Shown here: one piece after another, positions 26,399 to 35,637 of the stretch
Layout: the number at the start of each line of letters is the position of its first letter
Numbering within the stretch: position 1 is the stretch's first letter
Source of the DNA: Devosia salina
GTDB taxonomy: Bacteria; Pseudomonadota; Alphaproteobacteria; Rhizobiales; Devosiaceae
Assembly: GCF_019504385.1 (NCBI RefSeq)
Contig: NZ_CP080590.1
Coordinates: forward strand, 2,088,001-2,152,000
DNA: 64,000 nucleotides
Direction: 5' to 3'
Made by a program: the position numbers and the translations under genes
The notes under the pieces: model-generated
What the model saw: the letters and a program-made list of their open reading frames with translations, nothing else
The model's database searches: none
What the model was told of the DNA's origin: nothing

Positions 26399-27361
26399 AT
26401 GCGTTCGGCCAGACTTGTTGCAATCCTGATATGCCTATTGGCGGGGATCGGCACGGCGCCAGTGACGCCGGCCGTCTTTGCCCAGGACGGTGTGGAGATC
26501 CCACCCCTGCCCCGCCCAAGGCCGGATCGCGTCGCCACTCCGGATCTGCCGACACCCGAACAAACAGCCGCCACCGAGGCGATAGCCGCCTTGGCGGATA
26601 TACCCCAACCCGTGACGCTCGCGGCACGCATTACCCAGGACGGCCCCCCCATTCCCGAAGGACTCATCTGGCGCATCTTCGAGAGCACGCCCGATGAAAA
26701 CGGCGAGATGGCCCTGGTCGCAAAGTCCGATAGCGGCACCGCAGCAGTCGAACTCAATCCGGGAGATTATGTAGTGCACGTTGCCTACGGCCAGGCCCAG
26801 GTCACCGAAACGCTGTCGGTCGTTCCGGGCGAAAACAGCCTCGAGGTCGTTCTCGATGCCGGCGCACTGCGCCTGAATTCTGCCGTCACCGGGGACATCC
26901 CGATTTCGCCGGCACTGCTGAATTTCGACATCTATACAGGCGGCGACGAATCCAGTCGGGCACTGGTCGCAGACAATCTGACACCGAACGAAATCGTCAC
27001 CCTGACTGCCGGCACCTATCACATCGTCTCGCGCTTCGGCACCATAAACGCCGTCGTTAGGGCCGATCTGCGGGTCGAGCCCGGCCAGTTGACCGATGCG
27101 ACCCTGTACCACCATGCCGCAGAGGTCTCTTTCAAGCTCGTTTCCGAAGAGGGGGGCGAGGCCATTGCCGATGTTGAATGGACAGTAAAGACGACGGATG
27201 GCGCCACTATTTTCAGCGACCGGGGCGCATTTCCTTCGACGGTCCTCGCCGAGGGTGACTACCTCGTTCTGGCCAAACTTGGAGACGAGGTCTTCAATCG
27301 AGAGATTCAGATTCAACCAGGCAGTCCACGCGAGATTGAGCTCCTGACGGCAGTTTACTGA
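26399..27361 (+). CDS. Secreted protein with beta-sandwich repeats, 320 aa
   Basis: GGGGAGAG precedes the ATG. Signal peptide ends near VFAQD (residue 29). A Pro-rich stretch (EIPPLPRPRPDR) follows. The rest is beta-rich, with repeated units such as VELNPGDYVVHVAYG, VTLTAGTYHIVSRFG and TVLAEGDYLVLAKLGD, each resembling a carboxypeptidase-regulatory or PEGA-like beta fold. Seen often in Rhizobiales without known function. Confidence 0.7.
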   Translation: MRSARLVAILICLLAGIGTAPVTPAVFAQDGVEIPPLPRPRPDRVATPDLPTPEQTAATEAIAALADIPQPVTLAARITQDGPPIPEGLIWRIFESTPDENGEMALVAKSDSGTAAVELNPGDYVVHVAYGQAQVTETLSVVPGENSLEVVLDAGALRLNSAVTGDIPISPALLNFDIYTGGDESSRALVADNLTPNEIVTLTAGTYHIVSRFGTINAVVRADLRVEPGQLTDATLYHHAAEVSFKLVSEEGGEAIADVEWTVKTTDGATIFSDRGAFPSTVLAEGDYLVLAKLGDEVFNREIQIQPGSPREIELLTAVY

Positions 27362-27830
27362 GCCGGGAGGACGCACGCGCCTCTGATCCAACGCAGAAAG
27401 GTGGACGGTCGACGCGTCGATCGGCACACCACAAAGTGCGCGGTTCCCTACCGCCGGCGGGGCGGGGAAGTCGACCCGCCGCCGCCAAATAAGACCGTCC
27501 GAGGACATCGGAGATCGTGGGGGACCTGGGTTACCACGCCGTCAGCAGCCCGAGGCCGACAACCACTCGGATCGGACCTGGTAACCCGCCCGACTGCATT
27601 TCGCGCTGATGCCCTGTATTCGGATAGGGCATCAAATCGACTAAGCCGGGCGACGTTGAGGCGGAGCCCGAATTTGCCCCCTTTGGTGTCCGCGCGTGAC
27701 TTTGACTTCGAGACCGCCAGGCTTCAAGTCGAACGACGCCATGTTGCAGAATTCGGAGCTCTAGGCTCACCTGGTATAGGTCGGCCGCCCAGTCGACCTG
27801 AGAGCGCACTGACGCCACTAGGCGATAAAA
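27362..27830. other. Intergenic region with a hairpin
   Basis: 469 bases without a supported gene. It holds an 8-bp perfect inverted repeat, GATGCCCT/AGGGCATC, around a 10-nt loop near 27608-27633. No T-tract follows. It may be a terminator remnant or a protein-binding site. Confidence 0.35.
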
Positions 27831-28145
27831 TCACCTGATTTGTCGCGCACAGCCATGTTTGGTGAAGCCGCCATTCTCGATGAGAATCAGCAAGTCAGGC
27901 TTGCCAACAAAGTACTGCCTTCCATCGTCGAAGTTCAGCACATTAAGTCCGGGGTCATATTGAAATGACCGCTGATTGCCGCTGCTGTCGACGTACGTTG
28001 ATGGCCCAGTGATCGAGAAGGACCCCGTTACGTTCCCTTTGTTGCGACATACGTAGTCGCCCTCATTGTGTGGGCTCTTTTGGGCAACGGCAGGTGTGAC
28101 GGTACAGGCTAACACGCAAGCAATGGCAACCAGTAGTCTATTCAT
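27831..28145 (-). CDS. Small secreted hypothetical protein, 104 aa
   Basis: The ATG at 28145 gives the signal peptide MNRLLVAIACVLACTVTPAV with cleavage near AVAQ (residue 22). The mature domain has two cysteines (YVCRNKGNVTG and KHGCARQIR) at its ends, probably a disulfide, and Gly/Asn/Asp turns. A longer frame upstream to 28226 has no ribosome site. No family recognised. Confidence 0.6.
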   Translation of the reverse strand: MNRLLVAIACVLACTVTPAVAQKSPHNEGDYVCRNKGNVTGSFSITGPSTYVDSSGNQRSFQYDPGLNVLNFDDGRQYFVGKPDLLILIENGGFTKHGCARQIR

Positions 28146-28492
28146 CTCTATTCTTCCCTGCAACAAAAGTAAATTATAAAGCACCAATGAGGCAGCGCCA
28201 AGCCATTTGCTCACTCGCATTATCAACTGAAGCGAAGTCTGCCCACACTAACATTTATCCGGTGCGGGCCAAGACTGTCCACACGCGATTTTATAACCAC
28301 CACACAAAACTCAATGACGCCAACCAGCGAACCGATAACGCCTCTCATCTCCGCTTTCGCTGCTCCCGTCTCTTGCTGACCAGCCTCATCTGTGGCGACT
28401 GCGTCGCGTAGCTCTCAGCGGTAATAGTCAGCCCACATCTGAAGCCCACACCTGAAAAGGAGGAGCGTGTCAGATGCTTACTTTGGACGGGA
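28146..28492. other. Intergenic region
   Basis: 347 bases, AT-richer on the left. Probably contains the promoter of the minus-strand secreted protein gene. No gene or RNA supported. Confidence 0.3.
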
Positions 28493-28711
28493 TCAACTAT
28501 GCGGATGAGCGGTCTGGCTGTAGAACCGGATCATGTTCGTCGTGCCATTGGTGGTCCAGTAGATGCGACAGACCAAATGTTTTGGCTTGCCTGAGCGGAC
28601 CACTTGCACGCCCAGCGCTTCCTCCGCCGCTTTTTCTGGGGATATTGACTTAACTGTGACCTCGGGCTCGATTATGCCGGTACGCAGGTCGATAATGCGG
28701 AACTCCGTCAA
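28493..28711 (-). CDS. Small hypothetical protein, 72 aa
   Basis: TTG start decided by a perfect AGGAGG seven bases upstream. The product (start MTEFRIIDLRTGIIEPEVTV) has a beta-alpha-beta look with ISPEKAAEEALG as a helix, followed by a strand ending NMIRFYSQ. No family recognised. Monocistronic as far as seen. Confidence 0.6.
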   Translation of the reverse strand: MTEFRIIDLRTGIIEPEVTVKSISPEKAAEEALGVQVVRSGKPKHLVCRIYWTTNGTTNMIRFYSQTAHPHS

Positions 28712-28904
28712 TTCTTATCCTCCTGGCCCCTCGCGTCTCACAGGCTTCCGCAAAGCTTCCACTCAGTTGACACGTAGTGGCGCCATCGCGCCTTGAACAC
28801 GTCTATCCAGCCTCCCGACACCGTACATCACCCTCACAAGCTGGGCTAATAGCCGCTCTGCTTCGTTGCGGCCTCTGCGTTCGCACGGGTCAGTTCGGCG
28901 GTGG

Positions 28905-29258
28905 CTACGCCAATAGGCCATTCACCGCGGCAAGAAGGTCTCGCTCGCTGAACGGTTTCGGCAAATAGACGTCAAACTGGCTGCGGACATCGTCTGTGAT
29001 ATCCTGTTCGGGGACTGCGGTGGTGAGAACCACCGGTACCTTGAGACCCCGGCTCTCAAGTTCCTTCAGCATAGAGGGGCCGTCCATCCGAGGCATCATG
29101 TAATCGGTGACGATGACCTCAGGTAAGAAGCTGACCGCTCGGGCAACTCCCTCTTCTCCATCATGGGCGAGCGCGACGATGTAGCCGGCGTCCAACAACA
29201 CGGTTTCCATGGAGATCGCGAGCAGGGCCTCGTCCTCAACATACAATACTCTGGTCAT
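28905..29258 (-). CDS. Single-domain response regulator (CheY-like)
   Basis: 117-aa receiver domain without an output domain. It has the acidic pair EDE (residues 8-10) in VLYVEDEALL, the phosphoacceptor Asp in VIVTDYMMPRMDG near residue 54, the Thr in VLTTAVP, and the Lys of LPKPF. It is divergent from an HWE-family histidine kinase 130 bases away, its likely partner, so it probably acts as a phosphate sink or relay. The frame is open upstream to 29510 but that part is not receiver-like. Confidence 0.88.
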   Translation of the reverse strand: MTRVLYVEDEALLAISMETVLLDAGYIVALAHDGEEGVARAVSFLPEVIVTDYMMPRMDGPSMLKELESRGLKVPVVLTTAVPEQDITDDVRSQFDVYLPKPFSERDLLAAVNGLLA

Positions 29259-29390
29259 TTGCGGTTGATGTTCCTGTCGCAGGGGGGACAACGCAACCAA
29301 AGGCCGATAGGATCCATTTAAACAACAAACGGGTGCTCGACCCTGTGTTCTCGACGCAAGAGTACGTCGAATTTCTCGGAGAACCCTTCC

Positions 29391-31079
29391 TTGGCAGACC
29401 GGCGGGCAACGCATCTCAACCTTCGGCTGCGCTTGCTGGTGCTTGCGGTTCTGGGCCTGCTTCCGGCCTTCGCGATCATTTTGATCGATCAGTTCAACAC
29501 CCGCTCGCAAAGCATAGCGGACGCCGAAGCTTATTCCTTACGCATGACCGAAATCGTGCTTGGCGAAGTGATCCGCGGAATGACCGGCGCGGCGACCCTC
29601 ATGATCGGAATGCGCCACTCCAGCGAACTGCAGGATCCCGATGACTGCGAGCAGTATCTGACTGGCATTCGGCTGGACATACCCTCTTTAGTAGACCTGG
29701 CAATAGCCAACACGCGGGGAACCATACTCTGCCATTCAGGCGCTTCTAGTCTGCCAGCGGTGGCGGCGGGAATAGACAAGCTCATGAACGCCGCGACGGC
29801 AGAGGGACTGCAGGTCGGAACCTACACGCCAACACCAGGGGGCGCGGCCTTGCCCATGGCAATGGCGGTGCCGAGCCTCTCGGGGAGTGAGACCAGATAC
29901 ATTTATCTCAACGTAATTTTGACCGAGCTGGAACGCTTGGTCGAGAGTGCGGTGCCGGGAACGACCGGAGCAACCATCGTGGCAGACCGCGAGGGTACCG
30001 TGCTGTTTCGGCTTCCGACAGGGGCTCTGAAGCCGGGCGACCGCCTCCCGGAAGCCCTCGCAGCGCTGGCGCAGGAAAGTGAACCGGCGACGACGCGCGC
30101 ACCGGGAGGGAATGGCACCATGCTGATCGTCGGGTATCGGCCCGTGACTGGTGCTCCCCCGATAGCGGTATTCTTCGGGTTGGAAGAGAACCAGGTGTTG
30201 GCCCCGCTCGATCGTGCGGCGCTATTGAACACCCTGGTGGCGTGTCTGGGGGCGACGCTCGCGGTCCTTCTGGCTTGGTCGGTTGGTCGTCGGTGGGTCG
30301 AGCAACCTGTCGAGCGCCTGAGTAAGGCTGTCTGGGCAAGGCGCACAGGCGACAAGAGTGCCCGGACGAACTATGAAGACGACGGCACCGAGTTCGGCCG
30401 CATCGGCAGCTCCATCGATCTCTTGTTCGACGAACTTGACGATCGGGAACAAGGCCAGGCGCTGGCTGAAGAGCAACGCGACCTCAATGCGAGAGAGGTT
30501 CAGCACCGGGTCAAGAACCTTCTGGCAGTCATCCAGGTGATCGCCAAACAGACCTTCACCGGCACCGCCGATCTCCCCGAGGTTCGAGCTTTCGAAGGCC
30601 GCATCGCTGCCATAGTGCGCGCCAATACCTCGCTTCTGGCGCGCGAGGGGGAGGCAGGCGACATCGCCGAGATTGCGGCGACGTCGCTCAAACCATTCGT
30701 GGGTGCGAATGTGGAGCGCATCAAATTTGCGGGACCGGCGATGCGGGTTTCCCCGAAGGTGAGCATGGCTCTGTCAATGGCCCTTTACGAACTGGCGACC
30801 AACGCCGTCAAATATGGCGCATTGAGCGTCCCGGGGGGCCAGATCCACCTTTCTTGGTCCCAGGAAGCAGACCGGTTCAGGTTGATCTGGCGCGAACGCC
30901 ATGGGCCGCGGGTGCAGAATCCTGATCATGCCGGGTTCGGCACGATGATGGTGAAGCGCGTGCTCGCCGCGGAGACCTTTGGCAACGTTGACCTCGCCTT
31001 TCATGAAGATGGGCTGGAATATATACTCGATTGCCCGCTAGATCGCGTGGTCAGTCCGGAGACCGTAGCCAGGTCTTGA
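29391..31079 (+). CDS. HWE-family sensor histidine kinase
   Basis: 562 aa; TTG start with GGAG about 9 bases upstream. Membrane helix at residues 13-29, a periplasmic sensor of about 230 residues (Cache-like, contains CEQYLTGIRLDIPSLVDLAI), second helix near 280-300 and a HAMP-like linker. The kinase core has the phosphoacceptor His372 in EVQHRVKNLLAV, the N box LATNAVKYGALS, and the WRERHGP segment that gives the HWE family its Trp-x-Glu. Such kinases in Rhizobiales often sense light, stress or chemicals. The divergent response regulator is the probable target. Confidence 0.9.
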   Translation: MADRRATHLNLRLRLLVLAVLGLLPAFAIILIDQFNTRSQSIADAEAYSLRMTEIVLGEVIRGMTGAATLMIGMRHSSELQDPDDCEQYLTGIRLDIPSLVDLAIANTRGTILCHSGASSLPAVAAGIDKLMNAATAEGLQVGTYTPTPGGAALPMAMAVPSLSGSETRYIYLNVILTELERLVESAVPGTTGATIVADREGTVLFRLPTGALKPGDRLPEALAALAQESEPATTRAPGGNGTMLIVGYRPVTGAPPIAVFFGLEENQVLAPLDRAALLNTLVACLGATLAVLLAWSVGRRWVEQPVERLSKAVWARRTGDKSARTNYEDDGTEFGRIGSSIDLLFDELDDREQGQALAEEQRDLNAREVQHRVKNLLAVIQVIAKQTFTGTADLPEVRAFEGRIAAIVRANTSLLAREGEAGDIAEIAATSLKPFVGANVERIKFAGPAMRVSPKVSMALSMALYELATNAVKYGALSVPGGQIHLSWSQEADRFRLIWRERHGPRVQNPDHAGFGTMMVKRVLAAETFGNVDLAFHEDGLEYILDCPLDRVVSPETVARS

Positions 31080-31984
31080 CAGACCGAACTTGCCCTCCGG
31101 CACTAGATCGAGAAAATACTCCGCATGCTACAAGGGACGTTGGGCGAGGTTCTCCGCGACATTGCCATGCCAAAAGCCCTCATCTATACGCCGCAGTGGC
31201 GATCCGCCTACCCAGTGATCGCCGAGGCTCTTGAGGGACCCCTTTGCCGCGGCGCCCCATCGGATGGAAAAGCAGCGTCGAGACCACGGAAGGTATTGTG
31301 GAGGGGCTGAAGCCGCTGATGGAGCGGGAAGCGGCAAAGATCCGTGAGCGTGCCGGGTCAGAGCCCCTGCCCCACAAGGCAGCATCGCCCCCCACATGAC
31401 GCGACAAGATCCTGCCGGATCTCGACGCCCACGCTACATCGGCATGTCGTGCAGTCTAGGTTGGCGACGTGGCGGCGGGGACCGCGGCCGATGACATCAT
31501 TCGAACGAATGCGATGCAGCGGTCCGGCCGCGCCCTCGGTCCGGTCCAAAACAGTGACAGGACAGCCGTCTGCACTGCGCACATTTCGCCCGTGGGGCCG
31601 CAAGGACACATTGAGCAAGAAAGGGGTCTCGCAGCACCCCTCCCAAAGGCACGAGACGACCGCGCGTCCTACTGTGCGATCTCTTCCGTTGCCCCTTCGG
31701 CGGACAGATGCCATCCACCATCAGCTCGGGCGGGCAGAGCGGCTTCTTTGCCTTGGTGCCTTCGGGGCTGCTTCCTCGACAGGAGCGGCTTGCTCGGCGT
31801 GCGGTCTCCTCGATCGGTGCAGCTTCTTCAGACGGAGCGGCATGTGCAAGCTGCCCCTCACTCTCTTGCGGCAAGTCGAGGTCAAAAAGGTGGGCATTCG
31901 CAATGACAGGGTGCAGAAGGTACTGGTAACTCTAAGTCCTCCCGGCGATTTTGCGGCGGGATCGATGATCACCGTTGGCGTAAA
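31080..31984. other. Decayed region without an intact gene
   Basis: 905 bases with overlapping short frames on both strands. On the plus strand, 31125-31310 starts MLQGTLGEVLRDIAMPKALI and looks protein-like, then the coding character seems to continue in another frame (EGLKPLMEREAAKIRERAG) up to a stop near 31399, suggesting a frameshifted gene. A second protein-like stretch (VQKVLVTLSPPGDFAAGSM) ends at 31997, overlapping the next start codon. No family recognised; I read the region as degraded coding DNA. Confidence 0.35.
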
Positions 31985-31996
31985 ATGGGGCTCCTG

Positions 31997-33703
31997 ATGG
32001 TTCAGACCTTCAGATTTGAGCAGTTTGTGATCGACCTTGACCAACGCCAGCTGCGGCATGGCGGCAGCGTGGTCAGTCTCAATTCACGCTATTTCGACGT
32101 GCTGGTGTTGCTGCTGAGCAAACACGGACAATTGATCACCAAGGACCACTTCTTTGAAACGGTGTGGGGCGATGTTGTGGTTGGCGACGAAGCGCTGACC
32201 CAGTGCATAAAGACACTTCGGCGCGTGCTGGGCGATGATGTCCGCCAGCCGCGCTTCATCGAGACCGTTCCCAAGCATGGCTATCGCTTCATAGCTCCGG
32301 TCTCAGATTTCGAGGCCAGGAGCGGCGATGCTGAGGTGCCCCAACAGCGACCTCAGGCGCCACAAGGCCTGCCGCTGGCGCTGAGGACGTCATTGTCGGG
32401 AATGGCGGGCGGGGCAGGCGCGGGTCTGGCGGGTGGGCTGATCTACGGCTACGCCGTCGCCCTTGCGCGGAACACACCTGCGACCGGGGCTGTGCTGGTC
32501 CTTATTGCAGTGGTCGCGCTTTGCATGCTTGTCGGGGCGCTGGGGGCCCTGTTTGTCAGCCTCGGGCTGGCGCTTGGTAGCAGAGACTGCCGTAGATGGC
32601 AGGCGGTGACGGGCGCGACCGCGGGCGGCCTTGTGGTGGGTGGGCTCGCGAACCTCATTGGAAATGACGCCTTCGCGCTGGTTCTGGGCGTGGTACCGGA
32701 TAGGCTAACCGGTGCATGGGAGGGGGCCGCATTGGGTGGCGCCATCGGTCTGGCACTAAGCTTCGGCGGGTCGCCTGACCGTCAAGTTGGCCGCACGGCA
32801 CTGGCCTGTGCCCTGGCGTCGGTGTTGGTTGTTTCTGGCGGGGGCCAGATGATGGCGGGCACTCTCGATGATCTCGCGGCCGCACTCCTCGCCTCAGACC
32901 TGTCTCTGGGCCGGCTGCGCTCCTTCGTGCCGCTCGCCCGCCTGCCGCCCCCGACCGAACTTGTGCTTGCCGCGGTAGAAGGCATGATATTCGGCGCCGG
33001 TATTGCGACCGGGCTGTGCGTCCTCAATAAATGCAGCCATTTCACGAAACCCTCACCTGTCCATCATGCAGGCGCCGCCGCACGCGCGGTAGGCCTGCCG
33101 CATAGGGTTTCATGGAGGATTATCTTGGCAAACGATATGCAGACAAGCTGGCTTGGACGACACCGGTGGCGGATTGCCCGCTGGCTGGCAGCGGCGCTGT
33201 TGCTGCTGCTGCCGTTCCTGGCCCTGCAGTTTTCCCAAGAAATGAACTGGGGCGCGGAGGACTTCATTTGGCTCGCTGCCATGTTGGTGGGCTTGGGATT
33301 GACGTTTGAAGTCGCGCTCACATGGAGCGCCAACTTCTTCTACCGCGCGGGGCTGGTGATGGCGCTAGGAACCAGCTTCCTTCTGATCTGGGTGAGTTTG
33401 GCAGTTGGCATTATCGGCAGCGAGACCAACAGCTTGAATCTTCTCTATTTCGCCATGCTGGGCGGGGGCGCGCTGGTTGCAGCCCATGCCCGGTTTACGC
33501 CCAAGGGCATGGTGCGGGCATTGTTGGTCCTGGCGGCAGGCCAAATCGCTGTGGGCGCAGTCGCCCTGGTGGTAGGGACGGGAACAATCCAGGCTCCCGC
33601 CATCCTGCGCCTGATCGTTGCGACCGGTCTTTTTACCTTGTTATGGCTTGCAGCGGCGGATCTGTTTCGGCGCGCTACCGAAGACCACGCCGGCTTCTCC
33701 TGA
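31997..33703 (+). CDS. Winged-helix regulator joined in frame to a second membrane protein
   Basis: The N-terminal 100 residues form an OmpR/ToxR-type winged-helix DNA-binding domain, with LNSRYFDVLVLLLSKHG, DEALTQCIKTLRRVLGDD and FIETVPKHGYRF. Residues about 115-345 are a Gly-rich polytopic membrane domain, the usual extent of this regulator type. The frame then runs through about 30 residues of intergenic-looking sequence into an unrelated-looking protein of about 190 residues with five or six helices (LLLPFLALQFSQEMNWGAED, LIWVSLAVGIIGSE), a family I know as a separate gene. An internal ribosome site (GGAGG) before TTG 33125 remains. I chose ATG 31997 because MVQTFRFEQFVIDLD fits the family start. 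Confidence 0.75.
   Translation: MVQTFRFEQFVIDLDQRQLRHGGSVVSLNSRYFDVLVLLLSKHGQLITKDHFFETVWGDVVVGDEALTQCIKTLRRVLGDDVRQPRFIETVPKHGYRFIAPVSDFEARSGDAEVPQQRPQAPQGLPLALRTSLSGMAGGAGAGLAGGLIYGYAVALARNTPATGAVLVLIAVVALCMLVGALGALFVSLGLALGSRDCRRWQAVTGATAGGLVVGGLANLIGNDAFALVLGVVPDRLTGAWEGAALGGAIGLALSFGGSPDRQVGRTALACALASVLVVSGGGQMMAGTLDDLAAALLASDLSLGRLRSFVPLARLPPPTELVLAAVEGMIFGAGIATGLCVLNKCSHFTKPSPVHHAGAAARAVGLPHRVSWRIILANDMQTSWLGRHRWRIARWLAAALLLLLPFLALQFSQEMNWGAEDFIWLAAMLVGLGLTFEVALTWSANFFYRAGLVMALGTSFLLIWVSLAVGIIGSETNSLNLLYFAMLGGGALVAAHARFTPKGMVRALLVLAAGQIAVGAVALVVGTGTIQAPAILRLIVATGLFTLLWLAAADLFRRATEDHAGFS
33125..33703 (+). CDS. Possible internal start: small polytopic membrane protein, 192 aa
   Basis: Same frame as the preceding entry. 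TTG at 33125 is preceded by GGAGG at 7-bp spacing and gives MANDMQTSWLGRHRWRIARW followed by five or six hydrophobic helices. This looks like the original start of a stand-alone membrane protein, so both a fused and a separate product are possible. Confidence 0.5.
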   Translation: MANDMQTSWLGRHRWRIARWLAAALLLLLPFLALQFSQEMNWGAEDFIWLAAMLVGLGLTFEVALTWSANFFYRAGLVMALGTSFLLIWVSLAVGIIGSETNSLNLLYFAMLGGGALVAAHARFTPKGMVRALLVLAAGQIAVGAVALVVGTGTIQAPAILRLIVATGLFTLLWLAAADLFRRATEDHAGFS

Positions 33704-33708
33704 GGAGG

Positions 33709-33798
33709 GAGTTGATATTTGATCCGCTCTCGATCGGCCAGGTCAAGAACCTGGTGCGCCGGCTGCGCGACCGCGGTCTGGGAGTAGTTTTGACCTGC
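33709..33798 (+). pseudogene. LptB/ABC ATPase fragment
   Basis: About 28 residues, with FDPLSIGQVKNLVRRLRDRG and then LGVVLT, match the segment after the Walker B motif of LptB-type ABC ATPases, where the family has a similar DP-x-S/A-V-G-D-I start and a G-I-G-V-L-I-T-D-H-N end. Neither the preceding catalytic half nor the D-H-N continuation is present. It begins right after the stop of the membrane protein gene. Remnant of a rearrangement. Confidence 0.65.
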
Positions 33799-33980
33799 CG
33801 CTTGCCACGGTCGGGCTGCCGCAGCGCTTGAGAGCTACAGTCGGCCTGCATATGGGCCGAGGCGATATGGTTTTGCGCGGCCGTCTAGAGGGCACTGGCG
33901 CCCTGCCCCTCACACTCGTCCGGCGTCGCTCAAGAGGCGTTATCGGACATCTGTCCAGCCGCCGTCATGGGGTCGCTGGT

Positions 33981-35288
33981 CTAGACGGACATGCCGGTTC
34001 TCATCGTCTTCCCGATCGCGCCGGCCATCGGCTCGGGAACACCTGCCCGCTCGGCATAGCTTTGCCAGGAAGCGACCTTTTCGTGCATCTCCCCGATAAT
34101 GGTCTTGATCGCCTTCGTTTTCAGGTCACAGAACCGCCCGAATGCGAACAGGTCGTCCTGTTCGAACAGGTCGCGCTTGCCGTTGAGCGTCATCTGGTGC
34201 CGGTTGGTCCAGGCCCCGCGCGGATTGTAGGCATAGCTGACGTCGAAAGCGGGAGAGAGGCGCCATTCGCCGCTCCGGTTCATGAGAAAGGCGATGTTTT
34301 TGACGTGGTCATCCTGGTTGCGCACCATGATGTTGAATACGGCGCGCCGAAACTGCTGCTCGATATCGAGGGACGACAGACCGAGCAGGCGGATTGTTTC
34401 GACTGCCTGCTCGTAGGAGTAAGCTCCGGCCGCGTTGAAATCGAAATGGCGCAGGGCGGCCAGAGACTGCATATGCAGTTTCTCTCCTTTTGCGGTGCGA
34501 TCGAACCGGCGGGTCATGAAGTGGGCCCGGCCGCCTTCGAGGTGAAGTCGGCATTCCGTCATGTCGATGCCGGCGTCGCGAGCCATCAGATAGAAGGCGT
34601 ATTCCACCTGACCGTAGCCCTGTGGGTCCGCAAGTTCCTTGTCCCTGTTGGCGGTGATACCGTCGAACTTCACCAGCCAGTAAGTGAACCCCGCCTCGGC
34701 GCTGACCTGCCCGGAGCGGAACTCCCCGGTCTGCTCGTTCCAGGCGAGGATGGCCTTGGCCCGCGCCCCGCCGGCGGACGTGCCGACGCGCAGGATCTCC
34801 TCAAGGGTTTCGCGGTCGCCGTCCCCGCCCGCCAGGACGCCGCCAAGCTCTTCGCGCGAATTGAGGACCTGGTTCGCAAGATCGACGAGATCTTCTATCT
34901 CCATCCGGTGCGATCGGTTGGCGGCCTTGAAAACGCTGGGATGAAATTCAAGCGCACCCATGCCACGCGTCCCGATATAGCAAAGGCGTTCCACGGGATT
35001 GAAGCTGTCGGCCGTTCGCCCCCGGGCCGCCAGCCAGGCATCGATCAATGCGTTGCCGAACTTGTCGGGCAAGGAGTCTGCGAGCATGCCGGGCAGGCCC
35101 TTGAAGGCATCCTTGGCCAGAGCGGGGAACTCGTAGGGGTCCCTGCGCAAGGGCATGGCAATCGGCGAGAGCTCGATGCCGCTGCCCAAGAACTCCGGCA
35201 TATACTGGAAGACTGCAATCTGCCGATCTTCCAACCAGCTGACAGCGCCGATGTCACGCCCCCACAGGCGAACAGTTGCGTCGCTCAC
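33981..35288 (-). CDS. hipA: HipA-family serine/threonine kinase toxin (module 1)
   Basis: 435 aa. HipA kinases phosphorylate a target such as a tRNA synthetase and cause growth arrest; the partner HipB neutralises them. The N-terminal HipA_N subdomain is followed by a Gly/Ser loop (GTSAGGARAKAIL), the catalytic loop NQDDHVKN (near residue 325), and the metal-binding Asp in LSPAFDVSYA. GTG start overlapping the antitoxin stop by four bases (GTGA), so it is co-translated with HipB. All key residues are present, so it is likely active. Confidence 0.9.
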   Translation of the reverse strand: MSDATVRLWGRDIGAVSWLEDRQIAVFQYMPEFLGSGIELSPIAMPLRRDPYEFPALAKDAFKGLPGMLADSLPDKFGNALIDAWLAARGRTADSFNPVERLCYIGTRGMGALEFHPSVFKAANRSHRMEIEDLVDLANQVLNSREELGGVLAGGDGDRETLEEILRVGTSAGGARAKAILAWNEQTGEFRSGQVSAEAGFTYWLVKFDGITANRDKELADPQGYGQVEYAFYLMARDAGIDMTECRLHLEGGRAHFMTRRFDRTAKGEKLHMQSLAALRHFDFNAAGAYSYEQAVETIRLLGLSSLDIEQQFRRAVFNIMVRNQDDHVKNIAFLMNRSGEWRLSPAFDVSYAYNPRGAWTNRHQMTLNGKRDLFEQDDLFAFGRFCDLKTKAIKTIIGEMHEKVASWQSYAERAGVPEPMAGAIGKTMRTGMSV

Positions 35289-35635
35289 GCGTCACTCTCC
35301 TCGCCCCATGCCCATTCGGACGCCTTCGGCTGAGCGTCCTCTTTGGGACGAGCGCGCTGGCGCTCTTTGCCCTGCAGGCGAACGCGATCCACGGGCCGCA
35401 CGCTCGGATCCGGCAACATGGCGCCGATATCCGTTTCGAGATCGAGCGCGGCCAATACGCGTAGGAATGTCTCCAATGACACCACCTCGCCCGCCTCGAG
35501 GCGCCGGATGGTATTTCTCGAGCTACCGGAGAGGTCGCCGAGTTGCTCTTGGGTCAGGTTGCGGGACAGACGTATCCCTGCGATCCGCTTACCGATCCGG
35601 CTCAACTGATGGCGGATTGGCTGATCTCCAACCAT
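35285..35635 (-). CDS. hipB: HipB-type HTH antitoxin (module 1)
   Basis: 116 aa. The Xre-type helix-turn-helix lies at residues about 12-66 (SRNLTQEQLGDLSGSSRNTI), followed by a charged, Arg/Glu-rich tail that is longer than in E. coli HipB. GAGG lies seven bases before the ATG. The first gene of the hipBA operon; the upstream 150 bases contain five copies of a TAGTGCCTC-type motif, so it probably represses itself together with HipA. Confidence 0.88.
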   Translation of the reverse strand: MVGDQPIRHQLSRIGKRIAGIRLSRNLTQEQLGDLSGSSRNTIRRLEAGEVVSLETFLRVLAALDLETDIGAMLPDPSVRPVDRVRLQGKERQRARPKEDAQPKASEWAWGEESDA

Positions 35636-35637
35636 TT

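Noticed and set aside
33828..35333. 501-codon plus-strand frame opposite hipA
   Set aside because: Shadow of hipA, which has a complete kinase core and overlaps hipB as expected.
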